Below, piece after piece: positions 1 through 6,749 of a DNA stretch of 7,655 bases (its first letter is position 1; the number at the start of each line of letters is the position of its first letter). The notes below the pieces were generated by a model. The model did no database searches. It was not told where the DNA came from and saw only the letters and a list, made by a program, of their open reading frames with translations. This DNA is from Pseudomonadota bacterium. Lineage in GTDB: Bacteria; Pseudomonadota; Alphaproteobacteria; Parvibaculales; Parvibaculaceae. Location: positions 1 to 7,655 of the forward strand of contig JAJXZC010000202.1 in assembly GCA_021780275.1 (NCBI GenBank). Direction: 5' to 3'. The translations under genes were made by a program, and so were the position numbers.

Positions 1-1272
1 GTCCTTGCCGGAAGCGCTCAAGCCCGAGAACAGACATATGGCGTCGACGTCCAGCATCTTCTGAACTTTTTCCTCGAGAGGCGCCGAGGCGACCTTGAAG
101 CCTTGGATGTTCAGCACGTCAGCGATGCGGCCGAGAATGCGAATGCGGCCATCCTCCCGCCGGATGGCAATGTCACCGGGATAGAAATAGCCGCCCCGGA
201 AAAAGCGTGAAGTCGCGTCTTCGTCGTCCAGATAGGATTTCATATCCGACTCAAGCACCTTGACGCGCAGTTCTCCTTCGGCACCGGGCTCGCATTGATG
301 CCCGTCTTCATCGACGATTTCGACCGTCCTGTCTTTGGCGACGGTCAGCCAGAGAAGATCGTCGGGCGAATTGAAATGTGATTGGGCGATGGATTGGCAT
401 TCAGTCGAACCATAATGAATCGAAATGCGTGGATAGGACTCGCGCGCCAACTTCTGGGCCGTGGCGAAACTCAGGAAGCCACCCGAGCATATCAACTCGC
501 AATCTTTTTGCGGGTGCTTCGGCAGCATGTCGTCCACGATCAGCTGCTTCAGGATGCCTGGAGTGACGGATATCTTGCTGATCTTTTGCTTGAAGGAGTC
601 CCGTATGGCATTCGCCCGCTGTGCGATGATTGCCGTTCCACCCGCGTGCCAAACGCAAATGGAGCGATCAAGGCCAATTGCGGTCCAGAGGGGAAACCAG
701 AGGGAGTGATGCACGGTCTCGGCATCGTAGTTTCGGAATCTGTTAAGCCGTTCAATTCTGCTGTCTTCATTTGCGCCGTCCCAAAGGACCTTTTTATAGG
801 TGCCCGTGGTGCCCGACGTGTAGATGACGTGTCCCCCGTAAGGTGGCGCCCGCAGGAGTGGGCGCGGGAGCTCCGCATCATGCATACCCTTATATATAGA
901 TGAGGGCACAACAATCGCCTTTGCACCGCCTGGAGCGTTGCGATTCAAATTATGCGCAGCTTCCTCCACCTGGACCGCCACAACGCAAGCGACATCCTTG
1001 AAGTGCAGATCATTTAATTGAGCTATTGAATGAACCGATATAGTTGTGAGGCCGAGTGCGCGAAGCGCGAGAACATTGACCCATGCATCGGCAAGGCCCG
1101 ACATCAGCACGACGGCATTGCGCCCCGCTGGCAAATCCTGCTGCGCGAGGAAGATGCGAGTGGTTTCAATGGTTCGGGCAAAATCCCCGTAGCTGATTGA
1201 GATGCCATTGTAAACGAGCGCGATCTTGTCTGGTCGCTTGTGCGCCCACTCGTAAATGCGATTTGTAATCAT
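1..1272 (-). CDS. ANL-superfamily acyl-CoA synthetase / AMP-dependent ligase (partial, C-terminus beyond left edge)
   Basis: Reading the reverse strand from ATG at 1272 gives 424 uninterrupted codons to the window edge. Enzymes of this superfamily activate a carboxylate with ATP to an acyl-adenylate, usually followed by thioester formation. Visible core motifs in order: P-loop YTSGTTGTYKKV at residues 151-162; GG-LS region near 264-268; HYGSTE at 286-291 (YGxTE motif); YPGD at 364-367; hinge GRIADVLNIQGFKV at 381-394. Only about 30 residues of the small C-terminal domain are present, so the catalytic lysine loop is not visible. Family members usually run about 500 residues, so some 60-90 are missing. 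Start choice: TGGAG lies 8 nt upstream at 1281-1285, and the N-terminus begins just before the usual KRPDKIALV region. The P-loop has TYKK where most members have xPKG, which is unusual. Codon use is A/T-richer than the right block (seven ATA codons). No carrier domain is seen. The substrate cannot be told, and the gene need not belong to the purine cluster. Confidence 0.88.
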   Translation of the reverse strand, partial: MITNRIYEWAHKRPDKIALVYNGISISYGDFARTIETTRIFLAQQDLPAGRNAVVLMSGLADAWVNVLALRALGLTTISVHSIAQLNDLHFKDVACVVAVQVEEAAHNLNRNAPGGAKAIVVPSSIYKGMHDAELPRPLLRAPPYGGHVIYTSGTTGTYKKVLWDGANEDSRIERLNRFRNYDAETVHHSLWFPLWTAIGLDRSICVWHAGGTAIIAQRANAIRDSFKQKISKISVTPGILKQLIVDDMLPKHPQKDCELICSGGFLSFATAQKLARESYPRISIHYGSTECQSIAQSHFNSPDDLLWLTVAKDRTVEIVDEDGHQCEPGAEGELRVKVLESDMKSYLDDEDATSRFFRGGYFYPGDIAIRREDGRIRILGRIADVLNIQGFKVASAPLEEKVQKMLDVDAICLFSGLSASGKD

Positions 1273-1468
1273 GATGCGTGCTCCAATATTGAGCTCATGA
1301 CCAAGAATATGCGTTCAGTCTATCCCGAAGCGAGCTCAGGCAAAGGTGCATAGTAGTCACAAGAGCGATTTGGCGCTTATTGAGCGGTCAGTGATAAAAA
1401 GTCATCGCGCCGGATGATCTCGGCTTCTGTTCAGTCGGATGGCTAGAGTTCATACGCAGCCCATTCGC

Positions 1469-1508
1469 TATGCATGTTTCTTCAGGCGAAGCCTTGTTTT
1501 TATGCATG
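1469..1508. repeat. TATGCATG direct repeat, 32 bp apart, flanking a small hairpin
   Basis: TATGCATG occurs at 1469-1476 and at 1501-1508, start-to-start distance exactly 32 bp, close to three turns of B-DNA. The core ATGCAT is itself a palindrome, so the two copies can also be read as an inverted pair. Between them sits AGGC-GAA-GCCT (1484-1494) followed by TTGTTTTT. Helically phased palindromic cores are what a dimeric regulator binding cooperatively would need, but no regulator gene is in the window and the role is inference. Chance occurrence is possible for an 8-mer. Confidence 0.4.
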
Positions 1509-1513
1509 AAGTG

Positions 1514-1567
1514 GCGTCGCGCGCTGGACGCGGCGAAACAAGCGAACGGCTTGCGGGGCTCTGCCCC
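1514..1567. other. Three tandem short hairpins (structured leader or terminator-like element)
   Basis: Three perfect 5-bp stems follow one another: GCGTC/GACGC (1514-1518 with 1527-1531), CAAGC/GCTTG (1539-1543 with 1549-1553, loop GAACG), and GGGGC/GCCCC (1555-1559 with 1563-1567, loop TCT). The last is followed on the plus strand by TTTGTTGGTTT, which resembles a weak intrinsic terminator. Upstream of hpxW this could be an attenuator or part of a small RNA. It could also be an ordinary GC-rich intergenic hairpin repeat. No riboswitch class is recognised by eye. Confidence 0.35.
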
Positions 1568-1585
1568 TTTGTTGGTTTGGTGTCG

Positions 1586-1612
1586 TTGCACAGGCCCGTA
1601 TCTTGCTAGATT
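1586..1612 (+). promoter_or_regulatory. Weak sigma70-like promoter candidate for hpxW
   Basis: TTGCAC at 1586-1591 and TAGATT at 1607-1612 resemble -35 and -10 boxes, with a 15-bp spacer that is shorter than the usual 17. If used, the transcript would start near 1619 and give a leader of roughly 65-70 nt before hpxW, carrying the 1626-1641 hairpin. This is a pattern match only; other poorly matching pairs exist nearby. Confidence 0.2.
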
Positions 1613-1686
1613 GAATGCAAGCCGGGGCGCGCAGGTGCGCCGTGTTCAAGTCCTCCTCCTTCAGTTTGTCAAAAGCGTAAAATCCA

Positions 1687-3279
1687 ATGCCAGCAACACG
1701 TATGAGCTACCGCGGAATGGCGGTCGCGCCTCACCATCTCGCGGCGAGTGCTGCGCGCGACGTCCTTGCCGAAGGCGGCAATGCAGCGGAAGCGATGATT
1801 GCCGCTGCTGCCGCCATCGCCGCTGTTTACCCGCATATGAATCATCTGGGCGGCGATGGATTCTGGATTCTATCGCGTCCGGGCGAGACGCCGGTTGGTA
1901 TCGAGGCATGTGGTCCTGCGGCAGCCGCAGCAACGCTCGACTTCTATCGGGAGCACGGCGTTACGCAGACGATACCACCACGTGGCGGACTGGCGGCGCT
2001 CACAGTGCCCGGCGCCATTTCCGGGTGGGATCTGGCGCATCGCGTGGCGCAGGCGTGGGGCGGCAAGCTGCCGCTCTCGCGGCTGCTTGAGCCAGCGGCA
2101 TTTTTCGCGCGAGACGGCGTTGCCGTGAGCGAAAGCCAGGAACGGCTGACGCGGGAAAAGTTCGACGAACTGAAAGATGTACCAGGATTTGTCAGCACAT
2201 TTCTCGTCGATGGGCAGGTGCCGCAGCATGGCGCGCGGCTTCGGCAGTCCGCGATGGCCGATACGCTGGAAAGGCTTGGCCGCGTGGGGCTTCGCGATTT
2301 CTATGAGGGCGAAATCGGTGCCGTTCTGGCGGATGATCTGAAGAAGGCGGGATCGCCGCTATCGATGAGCGATCTCGCGGGCTTCAACGCGCGGATTGTT
2401 GCGCCCCTCTCCACCAAGCTCTCATGCGGCACAATCTACAACATGCCGCCACCCACGCAGGGCGTTGCGTCGCTCGCCATTCTCGGTGTTTTCGATCGGC
2501 TCGGCGTCAAGCAAGGCGAAGGCTTCGATCATGTTCACGGCCTTATCGAGTCGACGAAGCAGGCCTTCCGCATGCGCGACGCGAATGTCTGCGATCCGGC
2601 CTATATGGCTTGCGAACCTGCGTCGCTCATCACTGATGCGGAACTCGAGCGCATGGCGGGCGAGGTGGATATGGCCCGCGCGGCGCCCTGGCCGCATGTC
2701 GCCAGGCAGGGCGACACGATCTGGATGGGCGTGATCGACGCGGAGGGCCGCTCGGCGAGCTACATTCAGTCGATCTATTGGGAATTCGGCGCGGGCATCG
2801 TTTCGTCGTCGACAGGCGTGTTGTTCCAGAACCGAGGCATCAGCTTTGCGCTCGACGAAAAGCATATCAACGCGTTGAAGCCCGGCAAGAAGCCCTTCCA
2901 TACGCTCAACCCCGCTATGGCGCGGCTCGATGATGGGCGGCTTATGGTCTATGGCACGATGGGCGGCGAGGGCCAGCCGCAGACGCAGGCGGCAGTCTTC
3001 TCGCGCCATGTGCTTTTCGGACGCGATCTCGGCGAGGCAGTGGCCGCGCCGCGCTGGTTGCTCGGTCGCACATGGGGCGCGCAGTCGATCACACTCAAGA
3101 TCGAAAGCGATCTCGATGCGGGCGTCGTCGCTCAGTTGAAAGCCGCGGGGCACGATGTCGAACTCGTGGCGTCCAGAAACGACATGATGGGCCATGCGGG
3201 CGCGGTCACGCTGTCGCCCGACGGGCGCTTCGAAGGGGCGTCGGACCCGCGTTCCGACGGCGACGCCATCGGCTTCTGA
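1687..3279 (+). CDS. hpxW: HpxW-like oxamate amidohydrolase (gamma-glutamyltransferase-fold Ntn hydrolase)
   Basis: A 530-residue protein of the gamma-glutamyltransferase family. HpxW of Klebsiella hydrolyses oxamate to oxalate and ammonia at the end of the purine-to-oxalate route. Visible features: N-terminal MAVAPHHLAA and GGNAAEAMIAAAAA (large subunit); PPPTQG at 254-259; the GDTIWMGVID segment, where Thr344 is the expected autoprocessing nucleophile (classical transferases have TTHFSVVD here); and GTMGGEGQPQTQ, with Gly426-Gly427 as the likely oxyanion hole. The expected products are a large chain 1-343 and a small chain 344-530. No signal peptide is seen, which fits a cytoplasmic catabolic enzyme rather than periplasmic Ggt. 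In-frame ATGs at 1687, 1702 and 1717 all lack a clear Shine-Dalgarno; 1702 (MSYRGMAV) is a credible alternative. The calling of oxamate as substrate rests on the neighbouring allantoin genes. A generic Ggt-like hydrolase is the alternative. Confidence 0.85.
   Translation: MPATRMSYRGMAVAPHHLAASAARDVLAEGGNAAEAMIAAAAAIAAVYPHMNHLGGDGFWILSRPGETPVGIEACGPAAAAATLDFYREHGVTQTIPPRGGLAALTVPGAISGWDLAHRVAQAWGGKLPLSRLLEPAAFFARDGVAVSESQERLTREKFDELKDVPGFVSTFLVDGQVPQHGARLRQSAMADTLERLGRVGLRDFYEGEIGAVLADDLKKAGSPLSMSDLAGFNARIVAPLSTKLSCGTIYNMPPPTQGVASLAILGVFDRLGVKQGEGFDHVHGLIESTKQAFRMRDANVCDPAYMACEPASLITDAELERMAGEVDMARAAPWPHVARQGDTIWMGVIDAEGRSASYIQSIYWEFGAGIVSSSTGVLFQNRGISFALDEKHINALKPGKKPFHTLNPAMARLDDGRLMVYGTMGGEGQPQTQAAVFSRHVLFGRDLGEAVAAPRWLLGRTWGAQSITLKIESDLDAGVVAQLKAAGHDVELVASRNDMMGHAGAVTLSPDGRFEGASDPRSDGDAIGF
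3239..3259. other. 7-bp perfect hairpin at the 3' end of hpxW
   Basis: CGTCGGA (3239-3245) pairs with TCCGACG (3253-3259) across the 7-nt loop CCCGCGT, inside the last codons of hpxW and just before the convergent junction with puuE. No T-tract follows directly on either strand, so it is not a standard intrinsic terminator. A role in separating the two convergent transcripts is only a guess. Confidence 0.25.
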
Positions 3280-3282
3280 TTT

Positions 3283-4188
3283 TCAGCTCTGATAGGGGTG
3301 GGTGGCGAGCCAGTGCCGCGCAATGTCTATGCGCTTCGCCACCCAGACCTTGTCATGCGACATGACGTAATCGAGGAAACGGGCGAGAGCCGCAGCGCGC
3401 GCCGGCTTTCCGACGACGCGGCAGTGAAGGCCGACCGACATCATCTTCGGCGCCGTCGCGCCTTCCGCATAGAGCATGTCGAAATTGTCCTTCAGGTAAG
3501 TGAAGAACTGATCGCCCGAGTTGAAGCCCTGCGGCGCGACAAAGCGCATGTCGTTGGTGTCGAGCGTGTAAGGCACGATCAATTGCGGCTTGCCATGCGT
3601 CGCGTCGTAATAGGGGAGGTCGTCCGCGTAGGAATCGGCGTCATAGACAAAGCCGCCTTCCTCGACGACGAGGCGCGCGGTGTTCGGGCTCGTGCGCCCC
3701 TGATACCAGCCGAGCGGGCGTGAGCCTGTGACCTTGGTGTGAAGTTCGACCGCGCGGGCGATATGCTCGCGCTCGATCTCTTCGGGAATGAACTGGTAGT
3801 TGATCCAGCGAAACCCGTGGCTCGCGATTTCCCAGCCGGCGGTCAGCATGGCCTCGACCGTTGCGGGGTTGCGCTCCATTGCCATGGCGACGCCATAGAC
3901 GGTGACCGGAAGCCCGCGTTCGGTAAAGAGCCGATGAAGCCGCCAGAAACCCGCGCGGGAACCGTATTCATAAAGGCTCTCCATCGACATATGCCGCATG
4001 GCGGGAATAGACGGCGTACCGACCATCTCCGACAAGAACGCCTCGGAGGCCTCGTCGCCATGGAGAATGCAATTTTCCGCACCCTCTTCGTAGTTGATGA
4101 CGAATTGCACGGCGATGCGCGCGTCGTCGGGCCATTGCGCCTGAGGCGGAGTCTGGCCATAGCCGATGAGATCGCGGGGATAGGTCAT
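3283..4188 (-). CDS. puuE: Allantoinase PuuE (polysaccharide-deacetylase family)
   Basis: A 301-residue protein matching PuuE, an allantoinase of polysaccharide-deacetylase fold that is unrelated to the metal-dependent amidohydrolase AllB. It opens the hydantoin ring of allantoin to give allantoate in the cytoplasm. Diagnostic stretches: RDLIGYG (5-11), VNYEEG-like INYEEGAEN (31-39), SHGFRWINYQ (123-132), YQGRTSPNT (162-170), DADSYADDLPYY (183-194), DTNDMRF (210-216) and HCRVVGKPARA (255-265). The frame is open further upstream, to 4335, but the start at 4188 is preferred: it has AAAGGT just upstream, MTYPRDLIGYG is the normal family N-terminus, and earlier starts would overlap the preceding gene. 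It is the last gene of the minus-strand operon, 11 bp after hpxJ, and its stop is 3 bp from that of hpxW. Length is normal and no defect is visible. Confidence 0.95.
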   Translation of the reverse strand: MTYPRDLIGYGQTPPQAQWPDDARIAVQFVINYEEGAENCILHGDEASEAFLSEMVGTPSIPAMRHMSMESLYEYGSRAGFWRLHRLFTERGLPVTVYGVAMAMERNPATVEAMLTAGWEIASHGFRWINYQFIPEEIEREHIARAVELHTKVTGSRPLGWYQGRTSPNTARLVVEEGGFVYDADSYADDLPYYDATHGKPQLIVPYTLDTNDMRFVAPQGFNSGDQFFTYLKDNFDMLYAEGATAPKMMSVGLHCRVVGKPARAAALARFLDYVMSHDKVWVAKRIDIARHWLATHPYQS

Positions 4189-4194
4189 GCTGCG

Positions 4195-4200
4195 ACCTTT
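4195..4200 (-). promoter_or_regulatory. Ribosome binding site of puuE
   Basis: AAAGGT on the minus strand lies 6 nt before the ATG at 4188 and overlaps the last base of the hpxJ stop codon. It selects the short puuE start over an upstream in-frame ATG and suggests reinitiation by ribosomes finishing hpxJ. Confidence 0.6.
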
Positions 4201-5444
4201 CAGGCGGGAGTTTCGGATGCGGAGTAGACGGCGAGCGCCGCGTCGGCGGCAGCGCCTGAGGGGAGATTGAAGCCCTGCCCACGCAGCACGCATTCGAGCG
4301 CATTCAGCGTGATGAGGACATTGTGCTTGCGGCAATTGTAGCCCATGGCGCCGATGCGCCAGATCCGACCCTGCAAGGGACCGAAGGAGCTGCCGATCTC
4401 GATCTCGAAATCCTGACGCATGTGCGTGCGCACACGCTCGCCGTCGATGCCGTCCGGAATCTCGATGCCGGTGACGTTGCTCATCTTGTTGGAGAGGTCA
4501 CCGAAAAGCGTGAGACCCATCGCCTCGAGACCGGCGACCACGGCGCGGCTTGCAAGCGCGTGGCGTGCGTAACGCGCCTCAAGTCCTTCCTGCAGAACGA
4601 TGCGGGCGCATTCGCGCGCGCCGTATAGCATTGTCGTCGCCTCGGTATGGTGATTGAGGCGCTTTTCCGACCAGTAGTCCATGATCATGGCGAGGTCGAA
4701 ATAGTTGGACGCGATGCGCGCGCCGCCGCCAGCGACGAGGCCCGTGGGCGCAATGCCTTTTTCGACATGGCGGCGCGAGAAAATGCGCTCCGCCGCGCGA
4801 TCGGAAATGGTGATGGGCGCGCTGCCGGACGGGCCGCCGAGGCACTTTTGCAGGCCAGTCGTTACGATGTCGATGCCGAGCTTGTCCACCGGCAGCGACA
4901 TGCCGCCAAGCGTAGCGGTCGCATCGACATAAAAGAGCGCTCCGTGGCGGCGGCAGATATCGCTAATGCCATCGAGCGGCTGGGCCATGGTGGTGGAGGT
5001 GTCGCCATGGACGCAGGCGACGAGGCGCGGCTTCACGCGGGCGACTGCCTCCTCGATTGCGGCCAGTTCAACGATCCTGCCCCAATCGGCATCGACCGTG
5101 GTGACTTCCGCGCCGCAGCGCTGTGCGATCTCGGTGAGGAGAAGACCGAAGCGGCCGAAATTCGGGATGACGACACGGTCGCCGGGTTCGAGCACCGAGA
5201 TCAGCGCCGCTTCAATGCCTGCCCGCGACGTGCCATCGATGAGGAAGGTCCAGCGATTTTCGGTTTCGAAGACGCGGCGATAAAGCGCCATCGTCTCGTT
5301 CATATAGGCCGTGAATTCCGGATCGAACTGACCGAGGAGCTGCGCCGACATGGCCCGCAGCACACGCGGATGCGCATTGACGGGGCCGGGGCCCATGAGC
5401 AGGCGCTGCGGCGGATCGATTTCGTCGAAAATATCGTTGGTCAT
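4200..5444 (-). CDS. hpxJ: (S)-ureidoglycine-glyoxylate aminotransferase (PucG/HpxJ type)
   Basis: A 414-residue PLP enzyme of class V (alanine-glyoxylate aminotransferase) fold. Enzymes of this subgroup transfer the amino group of ureidoglycine to glyoxylate, giving oxalurate and glycine. Visible: LLMGPGPVNAHPRVL near the N-terminus; DGTSRAGIEAA (70-80) for the cofactor phosphate; FYVDATATLGG with Asp174, which contacts the pyridine nitrogen; TTGLQKCLGGPSG with Schiff-base Lys200; and GRIWRIGAMGYN near the C-terminus with the carboxylate-binding arginine. Gln39 (LLGQFDPEF) and Asn264 (NHHTEAT) fit the ureidoglycine subgroup; ordinary alanine-glyoxylate enzymes commonly have Tyr in the YHHT equivalent. 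Its ATG overlaps the hpxK stop as ATGA, so it is probably translationally coupled, and no strong Shine-Dalgarno is seen. The neighbours supply its substrate (HpxK) and act later on its product (HpxW). Alternative: alanine- or serine-glyoxylate aminotransferase, less likely here. Confidence 0.9.
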   Translation of the reverse strand: MTNDIFDEIDPPQRLLMGPGPVNAHPRVLRAMSAQLLGQFDPEFTAYMNETMALYRRVFETENRWTFLIDGTSRAGIEAALISVLEPGDRVVIPNFGRFGLLLTEIAQRCGAEVTTVDADWGRIVELAAIEEAVARVKPRLVACVHGDTSTTMAQPLDGISDICRRHGALFYVDATATLGGMSLPVDKLGIDIVTTGLQKCLGGPSGSAPITISDRAAERIFSRRHVEKGIAPTGLVAGGGARIASNYFDLAMIMDYWSEKRLNHHTEATTMLYGARECARIVLQEGLEARYARHALASRAVVAGLEAMGLTLFGDLSNKMSNVTGIEIPDGIDGERVRTHMRQDFEIEIGSSFGPLQGRIWRIGAMGYNCRKHNVLITLNALECVLRGQGFNLPSGAAADAALAVYSASETPA

Positions 5445-6715
5445 TTCTTGTAGCTCGCTTCAAGGCGATCGATAAATCTCAGCATGGCTTCGGCGGCAAG
5501 ATCGGCATCGGCGGGATCTACCGATTCCGCTGGATTGTGGCTGATGCCACCTGCACACCGAATGAAAAGCATGGCCATTGGCGTGATGGCCGCAAGGGCG
5601 CCCGCGTCGTGGCCGGCCCCACTGGTTAGCCGCAGGGGGCGGAGGCCCATATCGGAGAGGACAGACTCGAGAATGGCGGTGAGAGCCGGGTCGCTCGGGT
5701 GCGGCTGCAAATCCAGCGTCTGACGGAGCGCGAAGCCTATGCCGCGCCGGGCGGCGATGGCCGCGATGCGCGTTTCCATCTCTTTCGCGGCGGCGTCGCG
5801 TATTGCGCGGTCTATCGCGCGCACATCGAGCGTGATCTCGACCGCACCGGCGATGACATTCGGCGCGCCGGGCTTTGCCTCTATGAAGCCCACCGTGCCG
5901 ACGACGCCCTTCGTCGCCCAGGTCTTTGCGATCTCCTCGACGGCGAGAACCGCTTCGGCGGCTGCGGCAAGCGCATCATGCCTGAGCCCCATGGGGTTCG
6001 TCCCGGCATGGCCGGCCTTGCCGGTGAACGAGGCATGGAGTCGCAATTGTGCGGAGATGCCGCTGACGACACCAAGAGCCTGATCTTCGGCTTCGAGGAC
6101 GGGGCCTTGCTCGATATGCGCCTCGAGATAGGCGATGAGCTCTTCGGGCTTGCGAGCGGCGAGCGGAATTTTCGCGGCGTCGAGGCCGAACGCTTCCATG
6201 GCGTCGGCGAGGCTTACGCCGTCACTATCCTTCAGCCCGGCAAACTGCGCGCCATAGTTTATCTGGCCGGAGGTGGCGCGGCTGCAGATCATGCCGGTAG
6301 AAAAGCGCGATCCCTCCTCATCTCCGAAGGCGACGACCTCGACGGCGAATGGTAGGCGGCGGCCTTCCGCGGCGAGGGCTTCGACGCAGGAGAGGCCAAG
6401 CATCACGCCAAGCGTGCCGTCATAGCAGCCTGCATCGCGCACCGTGTCGACATGCGAGCCGATCATCAGAGCGGGCGCGCCGGCCGTTGCGCCTTCATAT
6501 CGCCCGACGAGATTGCCCACGGGATCGAGGTGAACCGTCATTCCGGTTGCGGTCATCCACTGCGTCAGACTTTCCAGCGCGGCGGCATGGGCAGGCGTCA
6601 GAAAGCGCCGCGTGAGGCCACGGGCGTCCTCGCTATAAGGCGATACGCCGAATGCGTCGCTTCGGGCAACGGCGCGTGCGCCCAATCCATCTTTCGTCAA
6701 CTCGATCATACTCAT
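5441..6715 (-). CDS. hpxK: Allantoate amidohydrolase (M20 peptidase family)
   Basis: A 424-residue M20-family amidohydrolase of the AllC / N-carbamoyl-L-amino-acid hydrolase group. It is expected to hydrolyse allantoate to ureidoglycine, CO2 and ammonia using two divalent metals. Metal ligands visible: His88 in GSHVDTVRDAG, Asp99 in CYDG, Glu133/Glu134 in GDEEGSRF, His200 in EAHIEQGPVLE, and His393 in GGISHNPAES. The lid/dimerisation domain carries GKAGHAGTNPMG with His236, followed by LDVRAID with Arg299. Length is typical. Two in-frame ATGs (6715 and 6709) are possible and neither has a clear Shine-Dalgarno; 6715 is taken as the longer. It follows hpxZ by 34 bp and overlaps hpxJ by 4 bp. 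Ureidoglycolate hydrolase and carbamoyl-amino-acid hydrolase belong to the same family, but the adjoining ureidoglycine aminotransferase favours allantoate. Confidence 0.92.
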   Translation of the reverse strand: MSMIELTKDGLGARAVARSDAFGVSPYSEDARGLTRRFLTPAHAAALESLTQWMTATGMTVHLDPVGNLVGRYEGATAGAPALMIGSHVDTVRDAGCYDGTLGVMLGLSCVEALAAEGRRLPFAVEVVAFGDEEGSRFSTGMICSRATSGQINYGAQFAGLKDSDGVSLADAMEAFGLDAAKIPLAARKPEELIAYLEAHIEQGPVLEAEDQALGVVSGISAQLRLHASFTGKAGHAGTNPMGLRHDALAAAAEAVLAVEEIAKTWATKGVVGTVGFIEAKPGAPNVIAGAVEITLDVRAIDRAIRDAAAKEMETRIAAIAARRGIGFALRQTLDLQPHPSDPALTAILESVLSDMGLRPLRLTSGAGHDAGALAAITPMAMLFIRCAGGISHNPAESVDPADADLAAEAMLRFIDRLEASYKK

Positions 6716-6749
6716 CTTGTGTCAGGGGCATCTCGCGGTCCGGGAAGTC

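Larger units (their letters stand above)
1273..1686. other. Divergent intergenic region with repeats and small hairpins, no convincing gene
   Basis: This 414-bp stretch separates the left-facing ligase from the right-facing hpxW and should hold both promoters. Visible elements: GAGCTCA at 1291-1297 and again at 1332-1338; the imperfect palindrome CGCTTATTGAGCG at 1374-1386; a TATGCATG direct repeat; a run of short hairpins at 1484-1567; and a GGCGC/GCGCC hairpin at 1626-1641 with loop GCAGGT. Short frames exist on both strands but have no plausible ribosome sites, no recognisable protein motifs, and one runs deep into hpxW. I see no tRNA, integrase remnant or insertion-sequence end. Confidence 0.7.

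Noticed and set aside
382..903. Plus-strand 173-codon open frame inside the ligase gene
   Set aside because: It lies opposite the continuous ligase frame, which carries ordered ANL motifs; the translation has no family features.
1..1272. Possibility that the ligase is a frameshifted pseudogene, since several partial frames appear in this region
   Set aside because: Codon-by-codon reading from ATG 1272 to the edge shows 424 sense codons with no stop or shift; it is simply truncated by the window.
1388..1591. Minus-strand 67-codon frame in the intergenic region
   Set aside because: No ribosome site or recognisable motif, and it covers the hairpin run, which explains its odd composition.
1644..1665. 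GTTCAAGTCC resembling a tRNA T-loop (possible tRNA or attachment site)
   Set aside because: The flanking bases do not form a T-stem, no acceptor-stem partner or anticodon arm is found upstream, and no CCA end is present.
1470..2090. Plus-strand 206-codon frame starting upstream of hpxW
   Set aside because: It overlaps about 400 bp of hpxW in another frame, becomes arginine/serine-rich low-quality translation there, and has no Shine-Dalgarno.
2422..3195. Minus-strand 257-codon frame antisense to hpxW
   Set aside because: A shadow typical of GC-rich coding DNA; the opposite frame is a complete Ntn hydrolase.
4647..5453. Plus-strand 268-codon frame antisense to hpxJ
   Set aside because: Composition is Asp/Arg/Ala-rich with no motifs, and it mirrors the codon structure of the aminotransferase.
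5699..6355. Plus-strand 218-codon frame antisense to hpxK
   Set aside because: Shadow frame; the opposite strand carries all M20 metal ligands.
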